Below, piece by piece: positions 7,750 to 16,082 of a stretch of 23,550 nt of DNA. Both the position numbers and the translations under genes were made by a program. Source of the DNA: Actinomycetes bacterium (GTDB lineage Bacteria; Actinomycetota; Acidimicrobiia; Acidimicrobiales; JAMCPL01); assembly GCA_021846725.1 (NCBI GenBank), contig JAJZWK010000010.1:1-23550 (forward strand), read 5' to 3'. The first letter of the stretch is position 1. Every line of letters starts with the position of its first letter. The notes beneath the pieces are model-generated. The model had not been told where the DNA came from. It did not search any database and saw only the letters and a program-made list of their open reading frames with translations.

Positions 7750-8353
7750 CTAACCTGTCTGGCCGCAATTCACCACTTATCACACGTTTGGCAACTTCAC
7801 TCATACGTGTCCTCGAATCCATGGCAGTTTGCTGTATAAAACGAAATGCTTCCGGCTCGCTGAGCTTATACTGAATCTCAAGCACTCCCTTGGCTTCATC
7901 GACCAACTTTCTGGTCTGCAGCTTGTCTTCAGCTACTCCATTCCCCGGCAAGGAATCCTCGGCCTCCAGTGCCTGTTCCTCTTCGAAACGAGATACAGCC
8001 AGTGCTATAGCAGCGGTCAGTTCGCGACGCTGAAAGGGCTTTACCAGATACGCGAGCACACCAGCATCCCTGGCTTGCTCAATTAAGTCCCGCTGGCTAA
8101 AAGCGGTCAATATAACTGCTGGTATATTATACTGCTCTCTAATCTGACGAGCCACCTCTATACCATCCATTCCCGGCATTTTTATATCCAGTATTGCCAA
8201 ATCGGGATGAGTATCCCGAACGATACTATCTACCTCTTCTCCCCTACCGGTCTCACCAACCACGATGAATCCATCTTCTTCCAGTATCTCACGCAAATCC
8301 AACCTTATAATGGCTTCATCCTCAGCAATAACCACTCGTTGTGCACTACCCAC
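7724..8353 (-). CDS. pdtaR: ANTAR-domain response regulator, PdtaR-like
   Basis: The 209-residue protein has a receiver domain (1-125) with acidic pocket E11/D12, phosphoacceptor D56 in LAILDIKMPGMDG, and the conserved KPF Lys. A short charged linker leads to a C-terminal ANTAR RNA-binding domain (about 143-195; TRKLVDEAKGVLEIQYKLSEPEAFRFIQQTAM). ANTAR regulators bind tandem-hairpin RNAs and act by antitermination or on translation; the M. tuberculosis homologue PdtaR pairs with the histidine kinase PdtaS. No kinase gene is in the window. The start is GTG at 8353 with a good GGAGGT ribosome site 7 bp upstream. The stop is adjacent to or overlaps polA. PdtaR also lies close to polA in Mycobacterium, which supports the name. 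Confidence 0.9.
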   Translation of the reverse strand: MGSAQRVVIAEDEAIIRLDLREILEEDGFIVVGETGRGEEVDSIVRDTHPDLAILDIKMPGMDGIEVARQIREQYNIPAVILTAFSQRDLIEQARDAGVLAYLVKPFQRRELTAAIALAVSRFEEEQALEAEDSLPGNGVAEDKLQTRKLVDEAKGVLEIQYKLSEPEAFRFIQQTAMDSRTRMSEVAKRVISGELRPDRLDGEHRQQP

Positions 8354-8417
8354 TATTCATACCTCCATACATAATCTTGACAACATACATCTATAAACTC
8401 CATATACTAGTAACCTA

Positions 8418-8464
8418 CCCAGCAAATAATCATAAGTTCTCGTCAACTAGATAACGCTCATAAC
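8418..8464. repeat. Dispersed repeat copy B (CCCGCAAATAA family)
   Basis: CCCAGCAAATAATCATAAGTT and the following roughly 27 bp align with copy A at 3118-3163. There is one inserted base and about a dozen substitutions, nearly all transitions. It lies in the 165-bp spacer between the coiled-coil gene and the regulator. Confidence 0.5.
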
Positions 8465-8518
8465 TAGCCGGATAACGACATGCTATTTACAGGATAGACC
8501 ACCAAGAACTACAGAACA

Positions 8519-8800
8519 TTACACCAACTGTTCCAACAGCGCGTCCTGGCGCGCTTCCAACTCCTTTATATGACGCAATAATGCAGAACGGGCGTTGTTT
8601 ATCGCATCTGCATGCCTACGTGCTTCTGCGGCTTCACGTCCAGCCTCCGGCGTTTCGGATACCAACGAACGGAGGCGAGTTTCATCGGCAGTCTCTTGAA
8701 AAACTTGAATCTGCTCTTCCAATATTGCAAGCTCATCTCGAGCTCTTCTAAGCCTCCTGCTCGTGTCCTTCAGGGAACGCTCGACCATGAATCGTAACAT
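8519..8800 (-). CDS. Small coiled-coil hypothetical protein (93 aa)
   Basis: A 93-residue, highly charged, almost wholly helical protein (VERSLKDTSRRLRRARDELAILEEQIQVF and a C-terminal ALLRHIKELEARQDALLEQLV). Heptad-like leucines suggest two helices forming an antiparallel coiled coil around a central LRSLVSETPEAGREAAEARRH segment. Similar small proteins occur in Acidimicrobiia and related actinobacteria, but I know of no function. Either the ATG at 8800 or the one at 8788 could start it; family resemblance (MVERSLK) favours 8788. A perfect TATAAT (minus strand, 8815-8810) lies 9 bp before the first ATG, so the transcript would have almost no leader. It is 165 bp upstream of the ANTAR regulator on the same strand. 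Confidence 0.75.
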   Translation of the reverse strand: MLRFMVERSLKDTSRRLRRARDELAILEEQIQVFQETADETRLRSLVSETPEAGREAAEARRHADAINNARSALLRHIKELEARQDALLEQLV

Positions 8801-9112
8801 AATATCTCAATTATACTACTTGACTACCATCCACCAAAACGAACAGTACATCGCTAACCGTAGAGAAAAACCATCTATATTATATATGACCCATAGAGAC
8901 AGCGACTCTCATCCTTAAATCTACCTAACTCACTTTCCAAGCGACTCAATGGTCTGTACTGCAACAAACATCATAAAAGTGCTGCCAGTGGTATTAGATC
9001 TTGCCGGTAACCAATAAAGTGAACATTTAGATGCGTAAGGTACCGGTATCGTGCTAATGTACCGTCACATACGTAGTCGCGATTATATAAAGATAACTAA
9101 ACAGCAAATTCA
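8801..9112. other. Divergent promoter region between coiled-coil gene and lipid operon
   Basis: No gene is seen. On the minus strand a consensus TATAAT lies at 8815-8810. On the plus strand an AT-rich TTATATAAAG (9083-9092) about 20 bp before the ATG at 9113 is the best -10 candidate for the operon, and no Shine-Dalgarno precedes that ATG. No tRNA-like fold or strong hairpin was found. Confidence 0.45.
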
Positions 9113-11857
9113 ATGGACAGCATAGCAAGTATACTGAACAAGAAAGTTATATTCATCACCGGTGCAACCGGATTTCTCGGTACTGCGCTGGTGGAACGCT
9201 TACTGCGCTGTACAGACGAGTGCCAGATCGTCCTGCTTATCAGATCGTCTCCTCGTACGTCAGCACTACGGAGGCTGGATAAGGATTTGTTGAATAACGA
9301 CTGTTTCGATCCGCTTAGAGAGCAATTGGGTGATCAATTCCACGATGTCGTATCATCACGGGTAACTGTAGTGGAAGGTGATGTTACCCGCCCAGGACTA
9401 GGACTTGATCAACAAGGCATGGAACAGCTGGCCAGATGCGATATAGCTATCCACTCTGCCGCTGCGGTAGCCTTCGATTCTCCCCTTGACAGTGCAATAG
9501 AGATAAACCTCCTAGGACCATCCAGGCTAGCTCAGGCTATCCGCGACGCATCCACATTACGAATGCAGCACATTGCCGAGACCCAGGCTACGCAGCAAAT
9601 ACAAGATGCGTCTACGGCAACGCATCTTATTTCTATATCTACCGCCTATGTTGCCGGAACCCATCAAGGTAACGCCGAAGAAGTGCTATCCACACAAGCC
9701 ATAGCGCGTAACCGTTCCTCGAGGACGACCACAACAGTCACCACTGACGTAGACATAGAGGCAGAAATTGATTTTGCACGCAGACTCAGATCCGATCTAC
9801 AGGCTGAATCACGCCGCCCAGAACGATTGAAAAACTTTGTATCGGCTGCACGTAAGGAGATGGGTTCAGCAGGACCTCATCTCTTGGCCGAACGCTCAGA
9901 ACGCCTAAGACAGGACTGGGTAAAAGAGTCAATGGTGGAAGCTGGCAAGATGCGATCACAATCTATGGGCTGGCCTGATGCCTATGCATTCACCAAGGCC
10001 CTCGGTGAGAGGATGCTCACGCAACAGTACCAAGACATACCTATATCAATTGTCAGACCATCTATTATAGAATCTGCTATAAGCCAACCATACCCCGGAT
10101 GGATAAGAGGCTTTCGCATGGCAGAGCCAATCATCATATCGTATGCAAAAGGACTACTAAAGGAATTTCCTGGCACTCCCGAAGGCATTATAGATGTCAT
10201 TCCAGTAGATATGGTGGTATCTGCCATTCTGGCCGTAGCAGCACATGGCCCATCGTTACCCGAAAATGAACAACCCTCAATGTCGACACCTCTACGATCT
10301 GTCAGTACAACGTCACAAACCAATAACCCTCCTGTGGCTGTCTATCATGTTGCGACTGGATCACGCAATCCACTCCGTTATGGGACGTTGGTCGACCTGG
10401 TAAAAGAGTGGTTCTCGGCCAACCCCCTATATGATACCGATGGCCAGCCAATCGATGTGCCTGAGTGGTCGTTTCCGGGAAGAGGAAGGGTACAGACACA
10501 GTTGAAACGATCGATCAAGGTACTATCGTCACTGGAACGCATAAACAGTGCTATACCAGTACATTCATTTGGACAAGATCTCTCTGCTCGATTAGAGGAA
10601 TCGCGCACAAAAGCACAAAGGGCGTTGACTTACGCAGAGTTGTACGGCGCATACACAGAGACAGATGCTGTGTTCATGGTGGATCGCCTACTCACTCTGT
10701 ACTCCACGTTGCACGATGACGACAAAAGAGAGTACTGTTTCGATCCAGCTACCATTGACTGGGCTACCTACGTAAGACAAATTCACCTACCATCTGTAGT
10801 AAGCCATGCGCGAGTAAGAACATCTCCGACATCTACACGAAGCGTATCCAGATCTGGCAGAGCTTTGAAGGCCATACTCTCTCCCGATCGAGAGATGGCC
10901 GTATTTGACCTGGAAAATACACTTGTTTCAGCAAACGTAGTGGACTCATATATCTGGCTGGCTACGAGACACCTTAGTGGGTCAGACCGCTTGTCAGTTA
11001 TATCAAAATTGGTCGTACAGCTACCCAGACTGATTGCGATGGACAGAAAAGACAGAGGTGATTTTCTGCGCACTTTTTACAGATTCTACGAAAACGCAGA
11101 TATCGACGCACTGCAGAAAGATGCTTTGGAGTTCTTTCATTCTTACATCATGAACAGATCTTATCCTGCAGGTATTGCAAGATTAAAAAAGCATCGCAAT
11201 CTAGGACATCGCACCGTACTAATCACCGGTTCTCTGGACTTTCTGGTTGCACCCCTGCAGCCGCTATTCGATGAAATCATATGTGCCAGACTGGATGTAA
11301 AAGATAAAAGAGCAACAGGAAGGCTTGCTTCACCGCCTCCCACCGGAGAGGCACGAGCGTTATTGCTGGCCAGGTACGCAGAAGCAAATGACATCGACCT
11401 GTCACAATCTGTTGCATATGGAGACTCGGTATCAGACCTGCCACTCTTGGAGTCGGTTGGTTTCCCTGTAGCAGTAAATGCGGATCAAAAACTATCCGCC
11501 ATGGCCAAAAAACGTGGTTGGCACAGCGAGAACTGGAAGACTGCCGCCCCGCAGGCCAAACAGTTGACAGCAATTCCACCACTGTCCAATGGACAAAGTC
11601 TGACTGGTTTCCTGCTCTCCAGGGCATTTGGCATGATGTCGCAAGTTCGACAGGACAAAGCCAGGCAGGGGCCAGGTAGTCCGGATGCTGGTAGTGCTAG
11701 CACAATGCGGCACACGGCATTATACGATAGGTCTGACCAGATAGCACCCAAACTTGCTTCAGCAGAGGTAAGAGATACAAGAAAAACACCCAAACTTGCT
11801 TCAGAGGGGAGTGTAAATACCAGGAAAGCAAAAAAGACAGGAAGGGACAGCAGATGA
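9113..11857 (+). CDS. Fatty acyl-CoA reductase (NAD-binding 4) fused to HAD-IB phosphatase-like domain
   Basis: This 914-residue fusion starts with a Rossmann dehydrogenase domain of the fatty acyl-CoA reductase/male-sterility type: GATGFLG (17-23), HSAAAVAFD (114-122), and YxxxK at Y291-K295 in GWPDAYAFTKALGER. A helical, charged insert of about 100 residues (190-285) separates the core from that motif. From residue 595 it carries a HAD-IB domain: DLENT (599-603), LITGS, and GDSVSDLPLLES (770-781). The first motif reads DxE and not the usual DxD, so phosphatase activity is uncertain. The last 75 residues are basic and low-complexity, with an 18-bp direct repeat (CACCCAAACTTGCTTCAG) in the DNA. 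It probably reduces an activated acyl chain and may hydrolyse a phosphate. Its stop overlaps the next start (ATGA), the first of several couplings in this operon. Confidence 0.85.
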   Translation: MDSIASILNKKVIFITGATGFLGTALVERLLRCTDECQIVLLIRSSPRTSALRRLDKDLLNNDCFDPLREQLGDQFHDVVSSRVTVVEGDVTRPGLGLDQQGMEQLARCDIAIHSAAAVAFDSPLDSAIEINLLGPSRLAQAIRDASTLRMQHIAETQATQQIQDASTATHLISISTAYVAGTHQGNAEEVLSTQAIARNRSSRTTTTVTTDVDIEAEIDFARRLRSDLQAESRRPERLKNFVSAARKEMGSAGPHLLAERSERLRQDWVKESMVEAGKMRSQSMGWPDAYAFTKALGERMLTQQYQDIPISIVRPSIIESAISQPYPGWIRGFRMAEPIIISYAKGLLKEFPGTPEGIIDVIPVDMVVSAILAVAAHGPSLPENEQPSMSTPLRSVSTTSQTNNPPVAVYHVATGSRNPLRYGTLVDLVKEWFSANPLYDTDGQPIDVPEWSFPGRGRVQTQLKRSIKVLSSLERINSAIPVHSFGQDLSARLEESRTKAQRALTYAELYGAYTETDAVFMVDRLLTLYSTLHDDDKREYCFDPATIDWATYVRQIHLPSVVSHARVRTSPTSTRSVSRSGRALKAILSPDREMAVFDLENTLVSANVVDSYIWLATRHLSGSDRLSVISKLVVQLPRLIAMDRKDRGDFLRTFYRFYENADIDALQKDALEFFHSYIMNRSYPAGIARLKKHRNLGHRTVLITGSLDFLVAPLQPLFDEIICARLDVKDKRATGRLASPPPTGEARALLLARYAEANDIDLSQSVAYGDSVSDLPLLESVGFPVAVNADQKLSAMAKKRGWHSENWKTAAPQAKQLTAIPPLSNGQSLTGFLLSRAFGMMSQVRQDKARQGPGSPDAGSASTMRHTALYDRSDQIAPKLASAEVRDTRKTPKLASEGSVNTRKAKKTGRDSR

Positions 11858-13092
11858 AAGGCTTGCTGTTCGAGCGCAATATACCCCGTATTGCAGCTTC
11901 ACGAATAATCTCCAAGCTGGCTGGTACTCAGAGAGGTGTCAACGTATCTCCGCTTAGGCTGCTCGATATAGACCAGCCTGCACTACCCGGTCCTCAATGG
12001 CAGCACATAAAACCAATCCTGGCTGGTATATGTGGTTCAGATATATCTCTACTTGAAGGGAAGAGTTCACGCTACTATGAACAACTGGTAAGTTTTCCCT
12101 TTGTTCCCGGACATGAAATCGTAGGAACTATCTCAGAATCATCTGATGGACAACGCGTTGTGATAGAGCCTGTATTGTCCTGTGCTGCCAGAGGAATCGA
12201 CCCTCCCTGTCGCTACTGTGCTGTCGGAAATACCGGACAATGCATTAACATCACCGGTGGTCATCTACACCCTGGTCTTATGATCGGGTATTGTTCAGAC
12301 ACAGGTGGGGGATGGTCGGTATCAGGACTGGTAGCTCATGACAGCCAGATCCATCCTATACCGTCCGAAATGTCCGATGCAGATGCCGTCATGGTCGAGC
12401 CAACCGCATGTGCGATTCATGCTGCTCTATCTGTACCGCTAAACCCCGACTCTCTTGTAGGGGTGATAGGGAGTGGAACTTTGGGATTGACTGTCATAGC
12501 TGCACTCAGGAGATACACGGAAGTCGGACGCATTATAGCCTCTGCAAAGTATCCACACCAACACGACCTAGCTCTCAGCCTCGGTGCCAACCGGGCACCT
12601 GGATCGGACGAAATATCGAGGGCGATAAGACGCTCTAGACACTCGACTGTAGCCGGTATGACCATACAGGATGGAGCAGACATTGTATTTGACTGTGTCG
12701 GTAGCCGTCGATCTATAGAGCAATCGCTTGAGATACTGAGACCTGGTGGACACATCGTGTTAGTAGGAATGGGGTACAAGACAGCAATAGATCTATCCCC
12801 TTTATGGCATAGAGAGCTATCTATTACCGGCAGCTACACTTATGGAATGGAAGAGATCAACGGGAATACACGTAGGACATTCGATATGGCTATAGAGCTT
12901 GCCTACGAAGCCAATTTGGGGAGACTTGTCAGTGCAGCCTATCCGCTGGAAAGGTACGAGGAGGCCATTGAACACGCTTCCACAGCAGGCTCCAGAGGTG
13001 CAGTAAAGATAGTATTTGATTTGGAGCGAAAAGCACATAGATCATTTACCGCAACACATACAAGTCGACCGGAAAAACACGAATATGAGTAA
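11854..13092 (+). CDS. Zinc-dependent alcohol dehydrogenase (MDR family)
   Basis: This 412-residue medium-chain dehydrogenase has catalytic zinc ligands C60 (GICGSD) and H87/E88 (GHEIVG). Structural-zinc cysteines C110, C119, C122 and C130 are in a loop longer than usual. The nucleotide-binding turn is GVIGSGTLGL (about 209-218), followed by the typical DCVGS and RPGGHIVLVGM strands. It should oxidise an alcohol or reduce an aldehyde with NAD(P)H. Next to an acyl-CoA reductase, a fatty aldehyde/alcohol or a polyol phosphate is a reasonable but unproven substrate. An unusual N-terminal stretch (ERNIPRIAASRIISKLAG) precedes the normal first strand. The start ATG overlaps the upstream stop by 4 bp, and its own stop TAA lies inside the first codons of the following small ORF. 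Confidence 0.88.
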   Translation: MKGLLFERNIPRIAASRIISKLAGTQRGVNVSPLRLLDIDQPALPGPQWQHIKPILAGICGSDISLLEGKSSRYYEQLVSFPFVPGHEIVGTISESSDGQRVVIEPVLSCAARGIDPPCRYCAVGNTGQCINITGGHLHPGLMIGYCSDTGGGWSVSGLVAHDSQIHPIPSEMSDADAVMVEPTACAIHAALSVPLNPDSLVGVIGSGTLGLTVIAALRRYTEVGRIIASAKYPHQHDLALSLGANRAPGSDEISRAIRRSRHSTVAGMTIQDGADIVFDCVGSRRSIEQSLEILRPGGHIVLVGMGYKTAIDLSPLWHRELSITGSYTYGMEEINGNTRRTFDMAIELAYEANLGRLVSAAYPLERYEEAIEHASTAGSRGAVKIVFDLERKAHRSFTATHTSRPEKHEYE

Positions 13093-13234
13093 GATAGTAA
13101 TTTGTCCAGTAAACAGCACTCCGATGAACTACCAAGGCGCATCACTACCAGAAAATGAGTCGTCTGGCTGGCTGAAGTCTACGGTTATTGGTGAAACGGA
13201 TAGATTATATAAGAGCAAAGGAGTAAATATTTGA
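13085..13234 (+). CDS. 49-residue small protein, translationally coupled on both sides
   Basis: The ATG at 13085 overlaps the alcohol dehydrogenase stop by 8 bp (ATGAGTAA). Its TGA stop (13232-13234) overlaps the TTG start of the LarA-like gene (TTGA). The product is hydrophilic, begins MSKIVICPVNSTPMNYQGAS and ends KSKGVNI, with no membrane span or known motif. One cysteine (C7) is present. I recognise no family. The double overlap, in the same style as the other junctions in this operon, argues for translation. The alternative is that it is a leader-like coupling ORF whose passage only delivers ribosomes to the next gene, or a remnant. It could also start further upstream at 13016, but that would overlap the dehydrogenase by 77 bp. 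Confidence 0.5.
   Translation: MSKIVICPVNSTPMNYQGASLPENESSGWLKSTVIGETDRLYKSKGVNI
13217..13223 (+). promoter_or_regulatory. Strong ribosome binding site fixing a TTG start
   Basis: AAAGGAG lies 7 bp upstream of TTG at 13231. It is the best Shine-Dalgarno in the operon and decides the start of the LarA-like gene, where no nearby ATG exists. It lies inside the 3' end of the 49-residue ORF. Confidence 0.75.
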
Positions 13235-14820
13235 GTCCAAGACCTGGCTACGTTCTGGAAGTAGATCGCACCACACCCCCAGTTCTATTCTGGAACGGTG
13301 AGGGCTACCTACTCGAAAGATTACCGCCTGAGCAAAGCAGGATCGTATACCCTCCCGACCCGCTCAAGCCGCTAGAGGATACGACAGAGCATATACGTAA
13401 TGCACTATCTCACCCAATCGGAGACTCACAACCGCTCAAATCACTCCTTCACCCCGGCATGCGACTGACTATAGCGTTTGACGATGTATCGCTACCACTA
13501 CCCCCTATGCAACAACCTGACGTACGCCAACTTGTGATAGAAGAGGTACTAGAACTGGCGGCGGATGCTGGAATAGAGGATGTGGCACTTATAGCTGCAC
13601 TTAGTTTACATCGTAGAATGACTGAACATGAGCTTCGCCATGCCCTGGGTGATAGAGTATACGATGCATTTGCACCCTATGGACTTCTTATGCAACACGA
13701 CGCAGAGGATCCTGACGGATTGGTCTTTCTGGGCACTACCAATCTGGGTGAGGAGGTAGAAATAAATAAACGAGCAGCTACATCTGACCTACTCGTCTAT
13801 GTAAACATAAACCTTGTTCCGATGGACGGTGGTCATAAAAGCGTCGCTACCGGGCTTGCAAGCTATCGCAGCGTCCGTCATCACCATAATGTCGAGACGA
13901 TGCTGAACAGCAAGTCGTTCATGGACATGCATCATTCGGAGTTACACAGCGCCAACTGGAGAATGGGTAGATATATAAGGGAACAGGGTATCAAAATATT
14001 CCAGATTGAGACCACCCTGAATACCAATACTTTTCCCCCTCAATTTTCCTTCCTTCAAAAAAGGGAGTGGGAATGGGGACCGAAAGACAGAGCTTCATTC
14101 ATAGCATCATCCAAGGCCTTATCCATTATGGGCGACAGAGCAAGACGAGCCCTTTTCCATTCGATAAAGGCTCCACTGCAACTGACCTCAATTCAGGCCG
14201 GCGAGGTGGAGGCAGTACATCAGGTTACCATAGAGAACGTACTCAAACAGCAACTGGTAAACGTAGATGGTCAGACAGACATACTGACCATGGGTCTCCC
14301 ATACATATCGCCATACAATGTCAATTCGATCATGAATCCGATCCTCGTAGCCTGCCTCGGTCTTGGCTACCTATTTAATATGTACATAGGTAAACCTCTT
14401 GTACGGGAAGGAGGTGTCGTCATCATGAGGCATCCCACCCCACTGGCTTTCAATACCGTTCACCACCCAAGCTATATAGATTTCTTTGAGGAAGTACTGG
14501 CCGATACCACAAATCCTGCCGAAATATCCAAATATGAGGAATCCTATGCCACCGACCCTTGGTATCGTGAGCTCTACCGCACTGGTCACGCTTACCACGG
14601 AGTACACCCCTTCTACATGTGGTATTGGACTGCACACGCACTCGATCATCTCTCCAGCGTCATAGTGGTCGGTGGAAATACAAAAGCAGTGAAACGGTTA
14701 GGGTTCAGACCAGCCTCCACATTGGCAGATGCACTCGAAATGGCCGAGGACAGCGTAGGTGGATCGCCTACTATTACCCACATACGAGTCCCTCCTCTGA
14801 TGATGGCCGAAGTGAGCTAA
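13231..14820 (+). CDS. LarA (DUF2088)-like protein, divergent
   Basis: The 529-residue protein matches the LarA/DUF2088 fold in its N-terminal half: TIAFDDVSLPLP (80-91), VALIAALSLHRRMTEHELRHALG (118-140), LGTTNLGEEVEINK (167-180) and MDGGHKSVATGLASYRSVRHHHN (198-220). LarA is the nickel-pincer lactate racemase. Equivalents of its His 108 (H127), cofactor-linked Lys 184 (K203) and His 200 (H218 region) seem kept. The DxTRP Arg is replaced by Leu 88, and the EPH His by Met. It is about 100 residues longer than LarA, with an extended aromatic C-terminal half (HPFYMWYWTAHALDHLSS). No larB/C/E cofactor genes are in the window. It is therefore a LarA-fold protein of unknown reaction, probably tied to the lipid enzymes beside it. 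The start is TTG after a strong AAAGGAG. Confidence 0.75.
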   Translation: MSPRPGYVLEVDRTTPPVLFWNGEGYLLERLPPEQSRIVYPPDPLKPLEDTTEHIRNALSHPIGDSQPLKSLLHPGMRLTIAFDDVSLPLPPMQQPDVRQLVIEEVLELAADAGIEDVALIAALSLHRRMTEHELRHALGDRVYDAFAPYGLLMQHDAEDPDGLVFLGTTNLGEEVEINKRAATSDLLVYVNINLVPMDGGHKSVATGLASYRSVRHHHNVETMLNSKSFMDMHHSELHSANWRMGRYIREQGIKIFQIETTLNTNTFPPQFSFLQKREWEWGPKDRASFIASSKALSIMGDRARRALFHSIKAPLQLTSIQAGEVEAVHQVTIENVLKQQLVNVDGQTDILTMGLPYISPYNVNSIMNPILVACLGLGYLFNMYIGKPLVREGGVVIMRHPTPLAFNTVHHPSYIDFFEEVLADTTNPAEISKYEESYATDPWYRELYRTGHAYHGVHPFYMWYWTAHALDHLSSVIVVGGNTKAVKRLGFRPASTLADALEMAEDSVGGSPTITHIRVPPLMMAEVS

Positions 14821-14828
14821 GATCCACC

Positions 14829-15695
14829 ATGCCACTTGACTTCCCCTTCAAGAAACCAACATGGCCTGTAAAAGTACCGGCTCCTCTGCCAAAACGTTCT
14901 ACCGGCGTTGAATACAATACTTCGTGGTCAAGATCCCCCATTGCCTGCAAGCTGCGATCGACATATATAAAGGTTTTGTTGCGTCCGAGTATATATGCCG
15001 TCACCAGGCCATCAATCAGGGGGATTGACGAGCTTGATCTGGTCGATCCTCCAGTAATTTTCGTTGCCAACCACAGCAGCCATCTGGATACTCCACTTAT
15101 CTTGTCAGTACTTTCAAGAAGATTCAACCAAAAAATCGCAGTAGCAGCAGCTGCAGACTATTTCTTCGATCGAACATGGAAAGCACACCTGTTTTCCCTG
15201 ACACTGGGCGCAATTCCCGTAGAACGCAAGCGACCTGATCGTACATCTGCAAAATTAGCTATCTCGCTTATCCAAGATGGTTGGAACCTGGTCATATTTC
15301 CGGAAGGAGGGCGCTCACCTGACGGATGGCTACAAGAGATTCGCGGTGGCGCTGCGTACATTGCTGAACATACCAAACGTCCTATCATACCAATACACAT
15401 AAGCGGCACCTATCAAATTATGTCAAAAGAGCGTTCTCGAATATCACCAGGCTCCACCAAGGTCACCTTTGGGCATCCCATAACGTACCCCGATAGTCAA
15501 AATGTGCGTCACGTCAATGATCTCATATACAGATCACTGGCGCGCCTGGCAGACGAATCCTGCACAGACTGGTGGAGTGCTACAAAACGGCACGCCAAAA
15601 ACGAATCACCACCACTCAGCGGACCTAACTCTGCAGCTTGGCTACGAGCATGGAAATTGCCCAATCCCCGTAACGAGTCCAATATAGATACATAG
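14829..15695 (+). CDS. PlsC-like 1-acyl-sn-glycerol-3-phosphate acyltransferase
   Basis: The 288-residue protein has acyltransferase motif I NHSSHLD (H82, D87), motif III FPEGGRSPDG (E159) and the following IPIHISGTYQIM segment, with the basic patch VERKRPDR (131-138) of motif II between them. PlsC-type enzymes move an acyl chain to lyso-glycerophospholipid at the membrane; related members acylate other alcohols. There is no clear transmembrane span, so membrane association is probably peripheral via the basic/hydrophobic N-terminal region. I chose the ATG at 14829, 8 bp after the LarA-like stop. An open frame extends 70 codons upstream but runs antiparallel to no signal and lies wholly inside the upstream gene. 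It is the last gene of the operon and converges on groES. Confidence 0.88.
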   Translation: MPLDFPFKKPTWPVKVPAPLPKRSTGVEYNTSWSRSPIACKLRSTYIKVLLRPSIYAVTRPSIRGIDELDLVDPPVIFVANHSSHLDTPLILSVLSRRFNQKIAVAAAADYFFDRTWKAHLFSLTLGAIPVERKRPDRTSAKLAISLIQDGWNLVIFPEGGRSPDGWLQEIRGGAAYIAEHTKRPIIPIHISGTYQIMSKERSRISPGSTKVTFGHPITYPDSQNVRHVNDLIYRSLARLADESCTDWWSATKRHAKNESPPLSGPNSAAWLRAWKLPNPRNESNIDT

Positions 15696-15751
15696 ACTGC
15701 GTAAGCAGGGACGACAGGGTCACTGAGCGCTAAGGGGTTCCCGAGATGGGG

Positions 15752-16051
15752 TCAGATAACCGATACCGCAGTTGTCTTGATAGTGGCCAAAAGATCAGTG
15801 GCATCTATGATCAGATAATCTTCTCCGGATATCTTCAATTCGGTACCACTGTATTTCGGATAAAGGACATCATCTCCCACTGATACCTTAATCTCTTCAT
15901 CATCACCTACAGCAACCACTCTGCCTCGCTGAGGCTTCTCCTTCGCGGTATCAGGTAATACCAGACCGCTGGGAGTAACACTCTCCTCTTCCAATATACG
16001 CAGCAATACTCGACTACCGAGAGGCTGGACTCCTACATTCTCTTCAGTCAT
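15752..16051 (-). CDS. groS: Co-chaperonin GroES
   Basis: This 99-residue Cpn10 caps the GroEL ring. It begins VGVQPLGSRVLLRILEEE, has the mobile loop (about 23-37, ESVTPSGLVLPDTAKEKPQ) and RGRVVAVGDD, and ends with GEDYLIIDATDLLATI, the family layout at normal length. An excellent AGGAGG (16057-16062) lies 5 bp before the ATG. No groEL follows; the downstream gene is convergent plsC. groES is separated from groEL in many actinobacteria, but here it is grouped with a glutaredoxin and an ArsR regulator on the same strand, 20 bp after the glutaredoxin stop, so stress-responsive co-expression is likely. The Shine-Dalgarno lies immediately beside a short duplication of the glutaredoxin 3' end. 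Confidence 0.93.
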   Translation of the reverse strand: MTEENVGVQPLGSRVLLRILEEESVTPSGLVLPDTAKEKPQRGRVVAVGDDEEIKVSVGDDVLYPKYSGTELKISGEDYLIIDATDLLATIKTTAVSVI

Positions 16052-16060
16052 TTCTTCCTC

Positions 16061-16082
16061 CTACCGCAATCCTACCGCAATC
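16061..16082. repeat. 11-bp tandem duplication across the glutaredoxin stop codon
   Basis: CTACCGCAATC occurs twice in a row (16061-16071 and 16072-16082). The second copy contains the glutaredoxin stop (TAG, 16074-16072). The first copy lies between that stop and the groES ribosome site. Confidence 0.9.

Noticed and set aside
14619..14828. 70-residue N-terminal extension of the PlsC protein
   Set aside because: The extension lies entirely inside the LarA-like coding sequence in another frame and has low-quality, Arg/Ser-rich composition; the ATG at 14829 fits the family start.
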